Source: VRUE01 sp963716735
GTDB taxonomy: Bacteria > Actinomycetota > Thermoleophilia > Solirubrobacterales > 70-9
Assembly (NCBI GenBank): GCA_963716735.1
Contig: OY970321.1
Location: 2,728,001 to 2,792,000, forward strand
Length of the DNA stretch: 64,000 nt
Reading direction: 5' to 3'
Under the pieces are notes generated by a model that made no database searches, was not told the DNA's origin, and saw only the letters and a program-made list of their open reading frames with translations. Of this stretch, positions 23,505 through 33,773 are shown one piece after another (positions within the stretch are counted from its first letter, which is position 1; every line of letters begins with the position of its first letter). The translations under genes were made by a program, and so were the position numbers.

Positions 23505-24329
23505 TCAGCGGCCCTTGAACTCGGGCTTCTCGCCGCTGAAGAAGGCGATCGCGCCTTCGCGCAGATCCTCCGTTGCCATGCTGTCGGCGATGCCGTGCCG
23601 CTCCAGCTGCAGGTGCTCGATCAGGCTGTTCTCGATGCTCTGGTTGCAGAGCCGTTTGGCCATCTTCACGTAGTACGGCGCCTTTTTCGCGAGCTTTGCG
23701 GCCTTCGCGCGGGCGGCATCCATCAGCTCGTCCGCGGCCACGACCTCCGAGACGAGGCCTCGCTCGAGCGCATCCGCGGCATTCATGTTCGGGTCTTCCA
23801 GGAAGATCTCCAGCGCTTTGCTCGGCCCGACCACGCGCGGCAGGAAGTAGGTCATGCCGCCGTCCGGCGAGGCGCCGATGCGACCGTACGCGCAGGCGAC
23901 GAAGGCGGTGTCGGCGGCGATGCGGATGTCGCAGGCGAGCGCCAGCGAGAACCCCGCCCCGGCCGCGGCGCCGTTGACCGCCGCGATCACCGGATAGGGG
24001 ATCCGTCGCAGGTCGACGATCGCCGTGTGCAGGGCCTCGGCGCCGCGCCGTACCTGCGCCGGCAGGTCGATCGAGTCGTCTTCGACCCCGGCTTTGAAGG
24101 TGTTGACGTCGCCCCCGGAGCAGAAGGCGCCACCGGCGCCGGTGACGATCAGCCCTCGTAGCGGCGCCTGATCGGCGAACCAGGCAAAGGCGGTACCGAG
24201 ATCCAGGATCATCTCGGGGCTCATCGCGTTGAAGCTCTCGGCGCGGTCGAGGGTGAGGGTGCCGATCTCGCCGTCGATCTCGATTCGCAGCGTGCTCAGC
24301 TCGGGGGGGTTGATCGTCTCGGTCGTCAT
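23505..24329 (-). CDS. Enoyl-CoA hydratase/isomerase (crotonase family)
   Basis: A 274-residue crotonase-fold protein. Oxyanion-hole motifs are AESFNAMSPEM, TGAGGAFCSGGDVNTF and PVIAAVNGAAAGAGFSLALACDIR. Of the two acidic catalytic residues, one is seen in GRIGASPDGGMTYFLPR. The ATG at 24329 is chosen because homology begins there; the frame is open to 24404 but that extension crosses a leader hairpin. It is divergent from uvrC. Confidence 0.85.
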   Translation of the reverse strand: MTTETINPPELSTLRIEIDGEIGTLTLDRAESFNAMSPEMILDLGTAFAWFADQAPLRGLIVTGAGGAFCSGGDVNTFKAGVEDDSIDLPAQVRRGAEALHTAIVDLRRIPYPVIAAVNGAAAGAGFSLALACDIRIAADTAFVACAYGRIGASPDGGMTYFLPRVVGPSKALEIFLEDPNMNAADALERGLVSEVVAADELMDAARAKAAKLAKKAPYYVKMAKRLCNQSIENSLIEHLQLERHGIADSMATEDLREGAIAFFSGEKPEFKGR

Positions 24330-24348
24330 CTCGCTCTCCGTGTCGGAT

Positions 24349-24390
24349 GATGCAGCTTTGACCCCACCGCAGTGTGGACAATGCTGCATC
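24349..24390. promoter_or_regulatory. Inverted repeat between the crotonase gene and uvrC
   Basis: GATGCAGC (24349-24356) and GCTGCATC (24383-24390) pair perfectly; inside, CCCCAC and GTGTGG pair with one mismatch. It sits 20 nt upstream of the crotonase start, within its leader or promoter, so it could be an operator or a leader hairpin. Confidence 0.5.
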
Positions 24391-24417
24391 TTCACTTTGG
24401 CCAACTGGCCAGGAGCC

Positions 24418-24423
24418 TACCCT
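24418..24423 (+). promoter_or_regulatory. Candidate -10 box of uvrC
   Basis: TACCCT followed by 7 nt and GTG 24431. The repeated CTTTGGCCA at 24395 and 24422 may be a regulator or -35 feature. Confidence 0.4.
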
Positions 24424-24430
24424 TTGGCCA

Positions 24431-26311
24431 GTGAGCGAAAGCGATCGAGACACCTCTCGCGCGGAGCGGCTGGCGCGCCGCCGCCGCGAGCTACCCGATT
24501 CCCCGGGCGTCTACCTCTTTTACGGAGGCGACGACGAGCTGCTCTACGTCGGCAAGGCCCGCTCGATCCGCAAACGCGTCGCCTCGCACTTCTCCGGCGG
24601 CGAGAGTCGCCTCACCTCGCGGGTCGACCGCATCGACGTCCTCGTCACCGCCAACGAGGCCGAGGCTCTGCTCGCCGAGCAGAGCTTCATCAAGCGTCAC
24701 CGCCCGCGCTTCAACATTCGCCTGCGCGACGACAAGTCCTATCCCTACGTCTGCGTCAGTCTCGACGAGGACTACCCGCGGGTCTACTTCACCCGCGAGA
24801 AGCACCGCTCGGGTCGGGCTTACTTCGGTCCCTTTTCAAGCGCCAAGCGGGTGCGGGAGACGCTCGACCTGCTCGGCAAGCTGTTCCAGTTCCGCACCTG
24901 CGAGGGAGCGGAGCCGGGACGCCGGTCGGGTAGCCCCTGCCTCGACTACTACATCAAGCGCTGCGGGGCTCCTTGCGTCGGCTACGTCAGCCAGGGCGAG
25001 TACCGCCACAACATCGAGGCGATCGTCGACTTCCTCTCCGGTCGCTACCGCCGGGTCGAGGCAGACGAGCAGGCGAAGATGGAGGAGGCCGCGGCGGCGC
25101 GCGAGTTCGAGCGCGCCGCACTGCACCGCGACCGGCTCAAGGCGATCCAGTCGCTGTTCGAGCGCCAGCGCGTCGCCGGCGGCTCGGTCGGCACCGCCGA
25201 CCTGATCGGGGTCGCCGCCGAGGGGGCCGACGCCAACGCCCAGGTCTTCCAGGTGCGCGACGGGATCCTCGCCGAGCGGCAGAGCTTCTACCTCGACAAC
25301 CAGGCCGAACGCGACCTCGCCGAGGTCGCGGAGGAGTTCATCGGCCAGTACTACTCGGCTTCGCCGGCGATGCCGCGGACGATCGTCGTCGGCTCCTACC
25401 TGCGCGAGCGGGCCGAGCTGCTGGCGACGGCGCTGGGCGAGCGGCGCGGCTCGCCGGTCGAGGTGCGGGTCGCCGAGCGCGGCGACAAGCGCCGCCTGCG
25501 CGAGCTGGCCGAGCGCAATGCGCGCCTCGCCCTCGACCAGGACCGGCTGCGGCGCGAGCACCGGCGCCAGCGCCGGGTCGACTCGCTCGCCGATCTGCGC
25601 GAGGCGCTGCGGATGGAGGAGCTGCCGATCCGGATCGAGGGGTTCGACATCTCCAACCTCGGCGGCGAGCACACCGTCGCCTCGATGGTCGTCTTCGAGG
25701 GCGGTGCGACGAAGAAGTCGGACTACCGCCGCTTCCGCGTGCGCGGCGAGCGCAGCAACGGGTCCGATGACTTCGCTTCCATGCGGGAGGTGCTGGAACG
25801 TCGCGTAAGTCGCTACCTCGACCAGGTCGACCTCTCGCCCCACGACGGCAAACGCGACGAGAGCTTTGCCGCGTTGCCCTCGCTGGTGATGATCGACGGC
25901 GGTAAAGGCCAGCTGAGCGCGGCAATGGCTGCCCTCGCCCCCCTCGTCGAGCGTGGCGTAACCGTGGTCTCCCTGGCCAAGCGGCTGGAGGAGGTCTACA
26001 TCCCGGGGCGACCCGCGCCGATCGACCTCGCGGCCGACTCGGAGGCCTCGAAGCTGCTGCAGCGAGTGCGAGACGAGGCGCACCGCTTCGCGATCGACCA
26101 CCATCGTGGGCGCAGGGACCGGGCGATGACCGGCTCGGTGCTCGACGACCTCAAGGGGGTCGGGCCGGCCCGCAAGCGCGCCTTCCTCAAGCACTTCGGC
26201 ACGCCCGAGCGGTTCCTCTCGGCGAGTCGCGAGGAGCTCGAGGCGGTCCCGGGAGTGCCCGGCAAGCTGGCGCGCGAGATCCACGAGCAGCTGCACAGGA
26301 CGGGCGGCTGA
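24431..26311 (+). CDS. uvrC: Excinuclease ABC subunit C
   Basis: A 626-residue nucleotide excision repair nuclease that makes both incisions at UvrB-marked lesions. It has an N-terminal GIY-YIG domain (SPGVYLFYGG..LLYVGKARSIRKRVASHF), a UVR helix pair near 210-245, and the RNase H-like 5' nuclease (IEGFDISNLGGEHTVASMVVFEGG). Tandem helix-hairpin-helix motifs lie at the C terminus (LKGVGPARKRAFLKHFG, LEAVPGVPGKLAREI). GTG 24431 gives the standard N terminus. rapZ follows after 2 nt. Confidence 0.96.
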   Translation: MSESDRDTSRAERLARRRRELPDSPGVYLFYGGDDELLYVGKARSIRKRVASHFSGGESRLTSRVDRIDVLVTANEAEALLAEQSFIKRHRPRFNIRLRDDKSYPYVCVSLDEDYPRVYFTREKHRSGRAYFGPFSSAKRVRETLDLLGKLFQFRTCEGAEPGRRSGSPCLDYYIKRCGAPCVGYVSQGEYRHNIEAIVDFLSGRYRRVEADEQAKMEEAAAAREFERAALHRDRLKAIQSLFERQRVAGGSVGTADLIGVAAEGADANAQVFQVRDGILAERQSFYLDNQAERDLAEVAEEFIGQYYSASPAMPRTIVVGSYLRERAELLATALGERRGSPVEVRVAERGDKRRLRELAERNARLALDQDRLRREHRRQRRVDSLADLREALRMEELPIRIEGFDISNLGGEHTVASMVVFEGGATKKSDYRRFRVRGERSNGSDDFASMREVLERRVSRYLDQVDLSPHDGKRDESFAALPSLVMIDGGKGQLSAAMAALAPLVERGVTVVSLAKRLEEVYIPGRPAPIDLAADSEASKLLQRVRDEAHRFAIDHHRGRRDRAMTGSVLDDLKGVGPARKRAFLKHFGTPERFLSASREELEAVPGVPGKLAREIHEQLHRTGG

Positions 26312-26313
26312 CC

Positions 26314-27183
26314 GTGGGCGACAAGGTCGAGCTGATCCTGATCACCGGCCACTCGGGCGCGGGCAAGTCGGAGGCGATCGCCGCCTTCGAGGACGGTGGC
26401 TACTTCTGCGTCGACAACCTGCCGCCGCGGATGATCGGCAGCCTCGGCGAGCTGTTTCGCCACGAGGGCAGCGGCGTGGAGAAGGCCGCGGTGGTCTCCG
26501 ACGTTCGTGGCGGCGAGTACTTCGAGGGCCTGCTCCAGGTGCTGGACGAACTTAGCGTCGACGGGTTGCAGCCGAAGCTGCTCTTCCTCGAGGCCGACGA
26601 GGAGGCCCTGCTCGATCGCTACAAGGAGACCCGCCGCCGGCACCCGCTCGCACCCGAGGGCAGGATCGTCGACGGGATCCGCGCCGAGCGCGAGCTGCTG
26701 GCGCCGCTGCGCGCCCGCGCCGACATGGTGATGGACACCAGCAACCTCACCGGCGGTCAGCTGCGCCGGCGGATTGCCGAGGAGATGCTGGGAGGACAGG
26801 ACGGCGGCAAGCTGGCGCTGACCCTGCTCACCTTCGGCTTCAAGAACGGACCGCCGCGCGACGCCGACCTCACCCTCGACGTCCGCTTCCTGCCCAACCC
26901 GCATTACATCGACGAGCTGCGACCGCAGACGGGGCTGGACGAGCCGGTGCGCGCCTACGTCGAGTCGGGTACCCAGGCGGGCGAGTTCTACGGCCGGTTG
27001 TTGCCGCTGCTCGAGTTCCTCGTTCCCGCCTACGTCGCCGAGGGCAAGAGCCACCTGACGATCGCCGTCGGCTGCACCGGTGGCCGCCATCGCTCGGTGA
27101 CCGTCGCCGACCGGATCCGCCGCGCGCTCGAGGGGCGTGACGGCGTCGTCGTGCGAGTCAAGCACCGCGACCTGGAGTCATAG
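26314..27183 (+). CDS. rapZ: RNase adapter/nucleotide-binding protein RapZ (YvcJ)
   Basis: A 289-residue P-loop protein. Walker A is ITGHSGAGKSEAI, followed by the conserved YFCVDNLPP; the C-terminal domain has TFGFKNGPPRDADLTLDVRFLPNP and VGCTGGRHRSV. In enterobacteria RapZ presents GlmZ RNA to RNase E; in Gram-positives YvcJ binds nucleotides and its role is less clear. uvrC-rapZ is a widespread pair, usually followed by yvcK and whiA, which are absent here. Confidence 0.94.
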   Translation: MGDKVELILITGHSGAGKSEAIAAFEDGGYFCVDNLPPRMIGSLGELFRHEGSGVEKAAVVSDVRGGEYFEGLLQVLDELSVDGLQPKLLFLEADEEALLDRYKETRRRHPLAPEGRIVDGIRAERELLAPLRARADMVMDTSNLTGGQLRRRIAEEMLGGQDGGKLALTLLTFGFKNGPPRDADLTLDVRFLPNPHYIDELRPQTGLDEPVRAYVESGTQAGEFYGRLLPLLEFLVPAYVAEGKSHLTIAVGCTGGRHRSVTVADRIRRALEGRDGVVVRVKHRDLES

Positions 27184-27195
27184 ACTGCGTCGGCT

Positions 27196-28059
27196 TTGTC
27201 CGACCCTTCTTCCCCGCCTGCCATCTCCATCCGCGGTCTGCGCAAGAGCTATGGCGACGTCGAGGCTGTGCGCGGCATCGATCTCGAGGTGCGCCGGGGG
27301 GAGGTCTTCGCCTTTCTCGGTCCCAATGGAGCCGGCAAGACGACCACGGTCGAGATCCTCGAGGGATACCGCAAGCGCAGCGGGGGGGAGGTGTCCGTGC
27401 TGGGCGAGGACCCCGAGCGTGCCGGCCGCCGCTGGCGCGGGCGGATCGGGATCGTCCTGCAGAGCTGCCGCCTCGATCCCTACCTGACCGTGCGCGAGTC
27501 GCTCGAGCTCTTCGCCGGCTACTACGACGAGCCGCGGCCGGTCGCGGAGACGATGGAGCTGGTCGGCCTCTCGGACCAGGCCGACACCCGCACCAAAGCC
27601 CTCTCCGGCGGTCAGCAGCGACGGCTCGACGTCGGCACGGCGTTGATCGGCGATCCGGAGCTTCTCTTCCTCGATGAGCCGACCACGGGCTTCGACCCCT
27701 CGGCGCGGCGCCAGGCCTGGGAGACGATCGCCGGCCTGCGCGATCTCGGCAAGACGGTCTTCCTCACCACCCACTACATGGACGAGGCACAACGGCTCGC
27801 CGACCGGGTGGCGATCATCGCCGGCGGCGAGGTGGTCGCCCGCGGCACGCCGGAGGATCTCGGCGACCGTGAAAGCCAGGCCACCAGGATCACCTACCGC
27901 CGGCGTGGCGAGGAGGTCACGCTCGAGACCGCGACGCCGGTGAAGACGCTCAACGAGCTGACCGGCGAGGCGCTCGAGCAGGGGGTCGAGCTGGAGGGGC
28001 TGGAAGTGAAAAGGCCCAGCCTCGAGGACGTCTACCTGGAGCTGACCAAGCAGCAATGA
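27196..28059 (+). CDS. ABC transporter ATP-binding protein (DrrA/CcmA type)
   Basis: A 287-residue ABC ATPase with Walker A LGPNGAGKTTTVEIL, signature LSGGQQRRLDVG, Walker B LLFLDEPTTGFDP and switch His in LTTHYMDEAQRLADR. The class is that of drug or lipid ABC-2 exporters. The start TTG 27196 follows a TAGACT box by 9 nt. It is coupled to its permease by a 4-nt overlap. The substrate is unknown. Confidence 0.9.
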   Translation: MSDPSSPPAISIRGLRKSYGDVEAVRGIDLEVRRGEVFAFLGPNGAGKTTTVEILEGYRKRSGGEVSVLGEDPERAGRRWRGRIGIVLQSCRLDPYLTVRESLELFAGYYDEPRPVAETMELVGLSDQADTRTKALSGGQQRRLDVGTALIGDPELLFLDEPTTGFDPSARRQAWETIAGLRDLGKTVFLTTHYMDEAQRLADRVAIIAGGEVVARGTPEDLGDRESQATRITYRRRGEEVTLETATPVKTLNELTGEALEQGVELEGLEVKRPSLEDVYLELTKQQ

Positions 28060-28817
28060 GCCTCCTCTTCCACCAGCTCCGCTACGACCAGAAGATCTTC
28101 TGGCGCAACCCGGCCGCGGTCTTCTTCACCGTCCTCTTCCCGGTCGTTCTGCTGCTGATCTTCGGCGTCGTCTTCAGCGATCAGACGGTTGCGGTCAACG
28201 GCGGCATCGAGATCACCACCTACTACGTGCCGGCGATCCTCACTCTCGCCTGCGTCTCGGCGACGATGCAGACGCTGGCGATGACGCTGGTGATCGCCCG
28301 CGAGGACGGGCGCCTCAAGCGCGGGCGGGGGACGCCGATGCCGGCCTGGGTGTTCATCGCCGGCCGGGTCGGAAACTCGATCGTCGTCGCCCTCCTGATG
28401 CTCGTCGTCGTCGCGGCGATCGGTAAGCTCGTTCTCGGCGTGCCGATCCCCTGGGAGCGGGCGCCGGACCTGCTCGTCGTGCTGGCGGTCGGCGCGGCCT
28501 CCTTCTGCTGCCTCGGGCTCGCCCTGACCGCGGTGATCCCCTCCCAGGACGCCTCGGCGCCGATCGTCAACGCGCTGCTGCTGCCGCTCTACTTCGTCTC
28601 CGGCATCTTCATCCCCGACGACGAGCTTCCCTCCGGCGTCATCGACTTCGCCAACCACTTCCCGATCCGCCCCTTCTTCCAGGCCTTCTTCGACGCCTAC
28701 GTGCCGGGGTCGGTACCCGCTCTGGCCTGGGACCATCTCGCGGTCGTCGCGATCTGGGGCGTCGCCGGCCTACTGCTCGCGATCCGCTTCTTCCGCTGGA
28801 CCCCGCGCAGCGGCTGA
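28056..28817 (+). CDS. ABC-2 type permease
   Basis: A 253-residue membrane subunit with about six helices. The typical ABC-2 C-terminal pattern LLLPLYFVSGIFIPDDELPSGVIDFANHFPIRPFFQAF is present. It pairs with the upstream ATPase as a half-size exporter. The pair sits where yvcK-whiA are normally found between rapZ and gap. Confidence 0.88.
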   Translation: MSLLFHQLRYDQKIFWRNPAAVFFTVLFPVVLLLIFGVVFSDQTVAVNGGIEITTYYVPAILTLACVSATMQTLAMTLVIAREDGRLKRGRGTPMPAWVFIAGRVGNSIVVALLMLVVVAAIGKLVLGVPIPWERAPDLLVVLAVGAASFCCLGLALTAVIPSQDASAPIVNALLLPLYFVSGIFIPDDELPSGVIDFANHFPIRPFFQAFFDAYVPGSVPALAWDHLAVVAIWGVAGLLLAIRFFRWTPRSG

Positions 28818-28846
28818 CCACTCGCCCCTATAGCCTCCCCAGCCCG

Positions 28847-29209
28847 ATGTTGCACCACGTTCTTTTGGAGGTCTCCGACCTCGAGCGGAGCGCGTCCTTC
28901 TACGACGCGCTGCTCGCGCCGCTGGGCTGGCGGCGCCATTTCGAGGAGGACGAAACGATCGGCTGGGGCATCGCCAAGCCGGTCTTCTTCATCGCTGCCC
29001 ACCACCCGGCCAAACCCGGCTTCGGGCTGCTCAGCTTCTCGGGCCTCGGAATCGTCGCCGTCAAGGCTGCGTGGGAACAGGGCGTCAAAGCTGGCGGGAA
29101 CCCCGTCGGCGAGCCCGGAGAGCGGCGCTCGCATGGCTCCGGCTCCTACTCGGCGTTCCTGCAGGACCCCGACGGTTACGAAATAGAGGTGACGATCGGC
29201 AGTGACTAG
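28847..29209 (+). CDS. VOC (glyoxalase/dioxygenase-fold) protein
   Basis: A 120-residue single VOC domain. It starts MLHHVLLEVSDLERSASFYDALLAPLGW and ends YSAFLQDPDGYEIEVTIG, with metal-site positions His3 or His4, His in AAHHPAK and Glu near the end. The reaction is unknown. A TAGCCT box lies upstream. It is adjacent to gap, but no functional link is shown. Confidence 0.82.
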   Translation: MLHHVLLEVSDLERSASFYDALLAPLGWRRHFEEDETIGWGIAKPVFFIAAHHPAKPGFGLLSFSGLGIVAVKAAWEQGVKAGGNPVGEPGERRSHGSGSYSAFLQDPDGYEIEVTIGSD

Positions 29210-29251
29210 TCTCGGAAACGACAAGCATCGACTCCAGGAGGAAATGACTTC

Positions 29252-30256
<1,005 letters not shown>

Positions 30257-30275
30257 GCCCCGTCCGGAGGGCGCC

Positions 30276-31463
30276 GTGAGCTTCACCAAGCAGAGCGTCC
30301 GCGACGCCGACGTCGCCGGCAAGCGGGTGCTCGTCCGCGTCGACTTCAACGTGCCGCTCGACGACGGCCGCGTCGCCGACGAGACGCGGATCCGGGCGGC
30401 GTTGCCGACGATCGAGCTGCTGCGCGAGCGCGGCGCCGCGCTGATCCTCGTCTCCCACCTCGGCCGGCCCAAGGGGAAGGTCGACCCGGCGCTCTCGATG
30501 AAGCCCGTCGGCGAACGTCTGGCCGAACTGCTCGGCGCCGACGTGAAGCAGGCGCCCGCCGTGGTCGGCGAGGACGTCGAGACGATGGCCGCGGGGTTGA
30601 GCCCGGGCGACGTGCTGTTGCTCGAGAACGTCCGCTTCGAGCTGGGTGAGACTGAGAACGATCCGGCGTTGGCCGATGCCTTGGCCGGGCTCGCCGAGAT
30701 CTACGTCAACGACGCCTTCGGCGCCGCCCACCGTGCCCACGCCAGCACCGAGGGGGTCGCCGGCCGCCTGCCCGGCTACGCCGGCCTGCTGCTGGAGAGC
30801 GAGGTGAACGAGTTGACCGCGGTGGTCGAGTTGCCGGAGCGGCCGCTGGTCGTGGTCCTCGGCGGCGCCAAGGTGAGCGACAAGATTGGCGTCATCGAGC
30901 GCTTCCTCGAAGTCGCCGACAGCATCCTGATCGGCGGCGCGATGTGCTTCAGCTTCTTCCGTGCGCAGGACATTCCGACCGGCAACTCGTTGGTCGAGGA
31001 GGAGGGAGTGCCTCTGGCCGCCGACGCGTTGAAGCGGGCGACGGGGTCCGACTGCGAGCTCTCGTTGCCGACCGACCTCGTGCTCGGTGAAGAGTTCGAC
31101 GTCGGCACCGCGGTGCGCCTCGCCGAGGGCGTCGTCGTCCCCGACGGTTGGATGGGGCTCGACATCGGACCCGCCACCGCCACCGCCTACGCGAAAACCG
31201 TCGGCACCGCGGGCACCGTGCTCTGGAACGGGCCGATGGGAGCGTTCGAGCTGGAGCCGTTCGCCGCCGGCACGCGAGCCGTTGCCGAGGCGGTCGCCGA
31301 CGCACCGGGCACGACGGTCGTCGGTGGCGGCGACTCGGTGGCGGCGCTGCACCAGTTCGGGCTGGCTGAGAAGGTGGATTGGGTGTCGACCGGAGGAGGA
31401 GCCTCGTTGGAGCTGCTGGAGGGAAAGAAACTGCCCGGAGTGGAGGCCTTGAGAGATGCCTGA
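30276..31463 (+). CDS. pgk: Phosphoglycerate kinase
   Basis: A 395-residue enzyme transferring phosphate from 1,3-bisphosphoglycerate to ADP. The N-terminal signature is KRVLVRVDFNVPLDDG, followed by LLENVRFELGETEND and VVLGGAKVSDKIGVI; the nucleotide region is LWNGPMGAFELEPF and TVVGGGDSVAAL. The GTG start is 19 nt after the gap stop. It overlaps tpiA by 8 nt. Confidence 0.97.
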   Translation: MSFTKQSVRDADVAGKRVLVRVDFNVPLDDGRVADETRIRAALPTIELLRERGAALILVSHLGRPKGKVDPALSMKPVGERLAELLGADVKQAPAVVGEDVETMAAGLSPGDVLLLENVRFELGETENDPALADALAGLAEIYVNDAFGAAHRAHASTEGVAGRLPGYAGLLLESEVNELTAVVELPERPLVVVLGGAKVSDKIGVIERFLEVADSILIGGAMCFSFFRAQDIPTGNSLVEEEGVPLAADALKRATGSDCELSLPTDLVLGEEFDVGTAVRLAEGVVVPDGWMGLDIGPATATAYAKTVGTAGTVLWNGPMGAFELEPFAAGTRAVAEAVADAPGTTVVGGGDSVAALHQFGLAEKVDWVSTGGGASLELLEGKKLPGVEALRDA

Positions 31464-32208
31464 TCGCACGCCGTATATCGCCGCCAACTGGAAGATGCAG
31501 AAGACCGTGGCCGAGGCGGCTGCCTACGTCGACGCGCTGTTGCCGCGGATCGCGGCGACCCAGCACGACGTCGTCATCTGCCCGCCGTTCACCGCTCTCA
31601 CCGCAGTCGTCGAGCGCCGTTACGGGACCGCGGTCAAGGTTGCCGCGCAGAACATGCACGAGGAGGACTCGGGTGCGTTCACCGGCGAGGTTTCGGCGCC
31701 GATGCTGGTCGAGCTCGACGTGGAGGCGGTGGTCCTGGGCCACTCCGAGCGCCGCCAGTACTTCAACGAGACCGACGAGGCGCTGGCGCGCAAGGTGCCT
31801 GCCGCGCTCGCCGCCGGCCTCGAGCCGATCCTCTGCGTCGGGGAGAGCGAGGAGGCGCACGATGCCGGCCAGACCGAGGGCGTGCTGGAGCGCCAGCTGC
31901 AGGCGGACCTTGCGGATGTCGATTCCGCCAGGCTGGCGGAGGTCGTCATCGCCTACGAGCCGATCTGGGCGATCGGCACCGGCCGCACGGCGACCCCCGA
32001 GCAGGCTCAGGAGGCTTGCGCCTTCATCCGCGACGTGCTGCGCGAGCGCGGCGGCGTGGCCGACTCGATCCGAATCCTCTACGGCGGCTCGGTCAAGCCC
32101 GCCAACGCCGCCGAGCTGCTGTCGCAGCCCGACATCGACGGGGCGCTGGTCGGCGGCGCGAGCCTCGATCCCGAGGAATTCGCCGAGATAGCGGAGGCGG
32201 CTGGCTAG
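31456..32208 (+). CDS. tpiA: Triosephosphate isomerase
   Basis: A 250-residue TIM barrel. Active-site residues are Asn/Lys in AANWKMQKT, His in VLGHSERRQYF and Glu in VIAYEPIWAIGTGRTATPEQAQE, with the phosphate loop LYGGSVKPANAAELL. It overlaps pgk by 8 nt and is followed after 1 nt by gpmI. secG, the usual next gene in actinobacteria, is instead at the far end of the window. Confidence 0.97.
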   Translation: MPDRTPYIAANWKMQKTVAEAAAYVDALLPRIAATQHDVVICPPFTALTAVVERRYGTAVKVAAQNMHEEDSGAFTGEVSAPMLVELDVEAVVLGHSERRQYFNETDEALARKVPAALAAGLEPILCVGESEEAHDAGQTEGVLERQLQADLADVDSARLAEVVIAYEPIWAIGTGRTATPEQAQEACAFIRDVLRERGGVADSIRILYGGSVKPANAAELLSQPDIDGALVGGASLDPEEFAEIAEAAG

Positions 32209-32209
32209 C

Positions 32210-33727
32210 TTGTCCCATCCGCTTCCCTCGCTGGCGCTGGTCATCCTCGACGGCTGGGGACTGGCGCCGGCTGGCCCCGGCAACGCGATCTCACTGGCCG
32301 AGACGCCGGTCTTCGACCGCCTCTGGGAGCGGTACCCGCACACGCAGCTGTCCGCTCAGGGCCGTGACGTCGGCCTGCCCGACGGCCAGATGGGCAACTC
32401 GGAGGTCGGCCATCTCAACCTCGGCGCGGGGGCGATCGTCAAGCAGGACCTGGCGCGGATCGACGACGCGATCGCCGACGGCGGCTTCTTCGAGAACGAC
32501 GCGCTGCTGGCCGCCTGCGACCGTGCCCGCCGCAGCCCGCGCGGTCGGCTGCACCTGCTCGGCCTCGTCTCCGACGGCGGCGTCCATTCCGGCTGGGAGC
32601 ACATCGAGGCGACGATCGAGCTGGCCTCGCAGGAGGGCGTCCCCGACGTCGTCTTCCACGCCTTCACCGACGGCCGCGACACGCTGCCTCATGGCGGGCG
32701 GGGCTACCTCGAGGAGCTGGAGCGCTGGCTGCGCCAGGCGGGCCGCGTCGCCACGGTCAGCGGCCGCTACTACGCGATGGACCGGGACACGCGCTGGGAG
32801 CGGACCAAGCTCGCCTACGATGCGATCGTCCACGCTCGCGGCCAGCGTGCGGCGACCTCAGCCGAGGCGATCGAGGCGTCCTATGAGCACGGGGAGACCG
32901 ATGAGTTCGTCAAGCCAACGGTGATCGGCGACTACGACGGGGCAGCCGCCGGCGACGTGGCGATCTTCGTCAACTTCCGTCCCGACCGCGCCCGTGAGCT
33001 GACCCGCGCCCTGGCGGAGTCCGATTTCGATCAGTTCCCCCGCAACGGGGCCCTCTTCGACCTGACGACGATGACCCAGTACCGCAAGGGCTGGCCGTAC
33101 CCGGTCGCCTTTCCCGAGGCACGCCCGCGGACGACCCTGGCCGAGGTCATCTCCGAGGCCGGGGGCCGCCAGCTGCACGTCGCCGAGACCGAGAAGTACG
33201 CGCACGTCACCTACTTCTTCAACGGCGGTCGCGAGGAGGAGTGGGAGGGGGAGGAGCGCCGCCTGGTCGACTCGCCCCGCGACGTCCCCACCTACGACCA
33301 CAAGCCGCAGATGAGCGCCCGTGCCGCCGCCGACAACTTCGTCTCGCGGTGGTCGGAGGACGACTTCAAGTTCGGGATCATCAACTTCGCCAACCCCGAC
33401 ATGGTCGGTCACACCGGCGTCATCCCCGCCGCGGTGCAGGCCGTCGAGGAGGTCGACGGTTGCCTCGGCGACGTCGTCGCGGCGGTCGAGGCGACCGGGG
33501 GCGCCTGCATCGTCACCGCCGACCACGGCAACTGCGATCACATGCTCGAGCCGGACGGCTCGCCCAACACCGCCCACTCGCTCAACCCGGTGCCGCTGAT
33601 CGTCACCGCCGAAAGCGTCGTACTGCGCGACCAGGGCATCCTCGCCGACGTCGCGCCGACTGCCCTCGACCTTCTTGGAATCCCACAGCCCGCCGCGATG
33701 ACCGGGCGCTCGTTGATCGTCGAGTGA
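32210..33727 (+). CDS. gpmI: Cofactor-independent phosphoglycerate mutase
   Basis: A 505-residue Mn-dependent mutase of the alkaline phosphatase superfamily, interconverting 3- and 2-phosphoglycerate. It shows VILDGWGLAP at the N terminus, the phospho-Ser in QMGNSEVGHLNLGAG near 65, FHAFTDGRDT, and C-terminal metal ligands in NFANPDMVGHTG and ADHGNCDHMLE. The start is a TTG, 1 nt after tpiA, so translation is coupled. Many actinobacteria use the cofactor-dependent GpmA instead. Confidence 0.96.
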   Translation: MSHPLPSLALVILDGWGLAPAGPGNAISLAETPVFDRLWERYPHTQLSAQGRDVGLPDGQMGNSEVGHLNLGAGAIVKQDLARIDDAIADGGFFENDALLAACDRARRSPRGRLHLLGLVSDGGVHSGWEHIEATIELASQEGVPDVVFHAFTDGRDTLPHGGRGYLEELERWLRQAGRVATVSGRYYAMDRDTRWERTKLAYDAIVHARGQRAATSAEAIEASYEHGETDEFVKPTVIGDYDGAAAGDVAIFVNFRPDRARELTRALAESDFDQFPRNGALFDLTTMTQYRKGWPYPVAFPEARPRTTLAEVISEAGGRQLHVAETEKYAHVTYFFNGGREEEWEGEERRLVDSPRDVPTYDHKPQMSARAAADNFVSRWSEDDFKFGIINFANPDMVGHTGVIPAAVQAVEEVDGCLGDVVAAVEATGGACIVTADHGNCDHMLEPDGSPNTAHSLNPVPLIVTAESVVLRDQGILADVAPTALDLLGIPQPAAMTGRSLIVE

Positions 33728-33731
33728 ACGG

Positions 33732-33755
33732 TTGACCCACCTATCCGGTGGTCAA
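33732..33755 (+). terminator. Hairpin between gpmI and tgt
   Basis: TTGACCCACC pairs with GGTGGTCAA with one bulged C and a 5-nt loop, directly after the gpmI stop. It could be a weak terminator for the glycolytic operon or an operator for tgt. Confidence 0.45.
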
Positions 33756-33773
33756 TAGTCCATTCGAGCGAGC

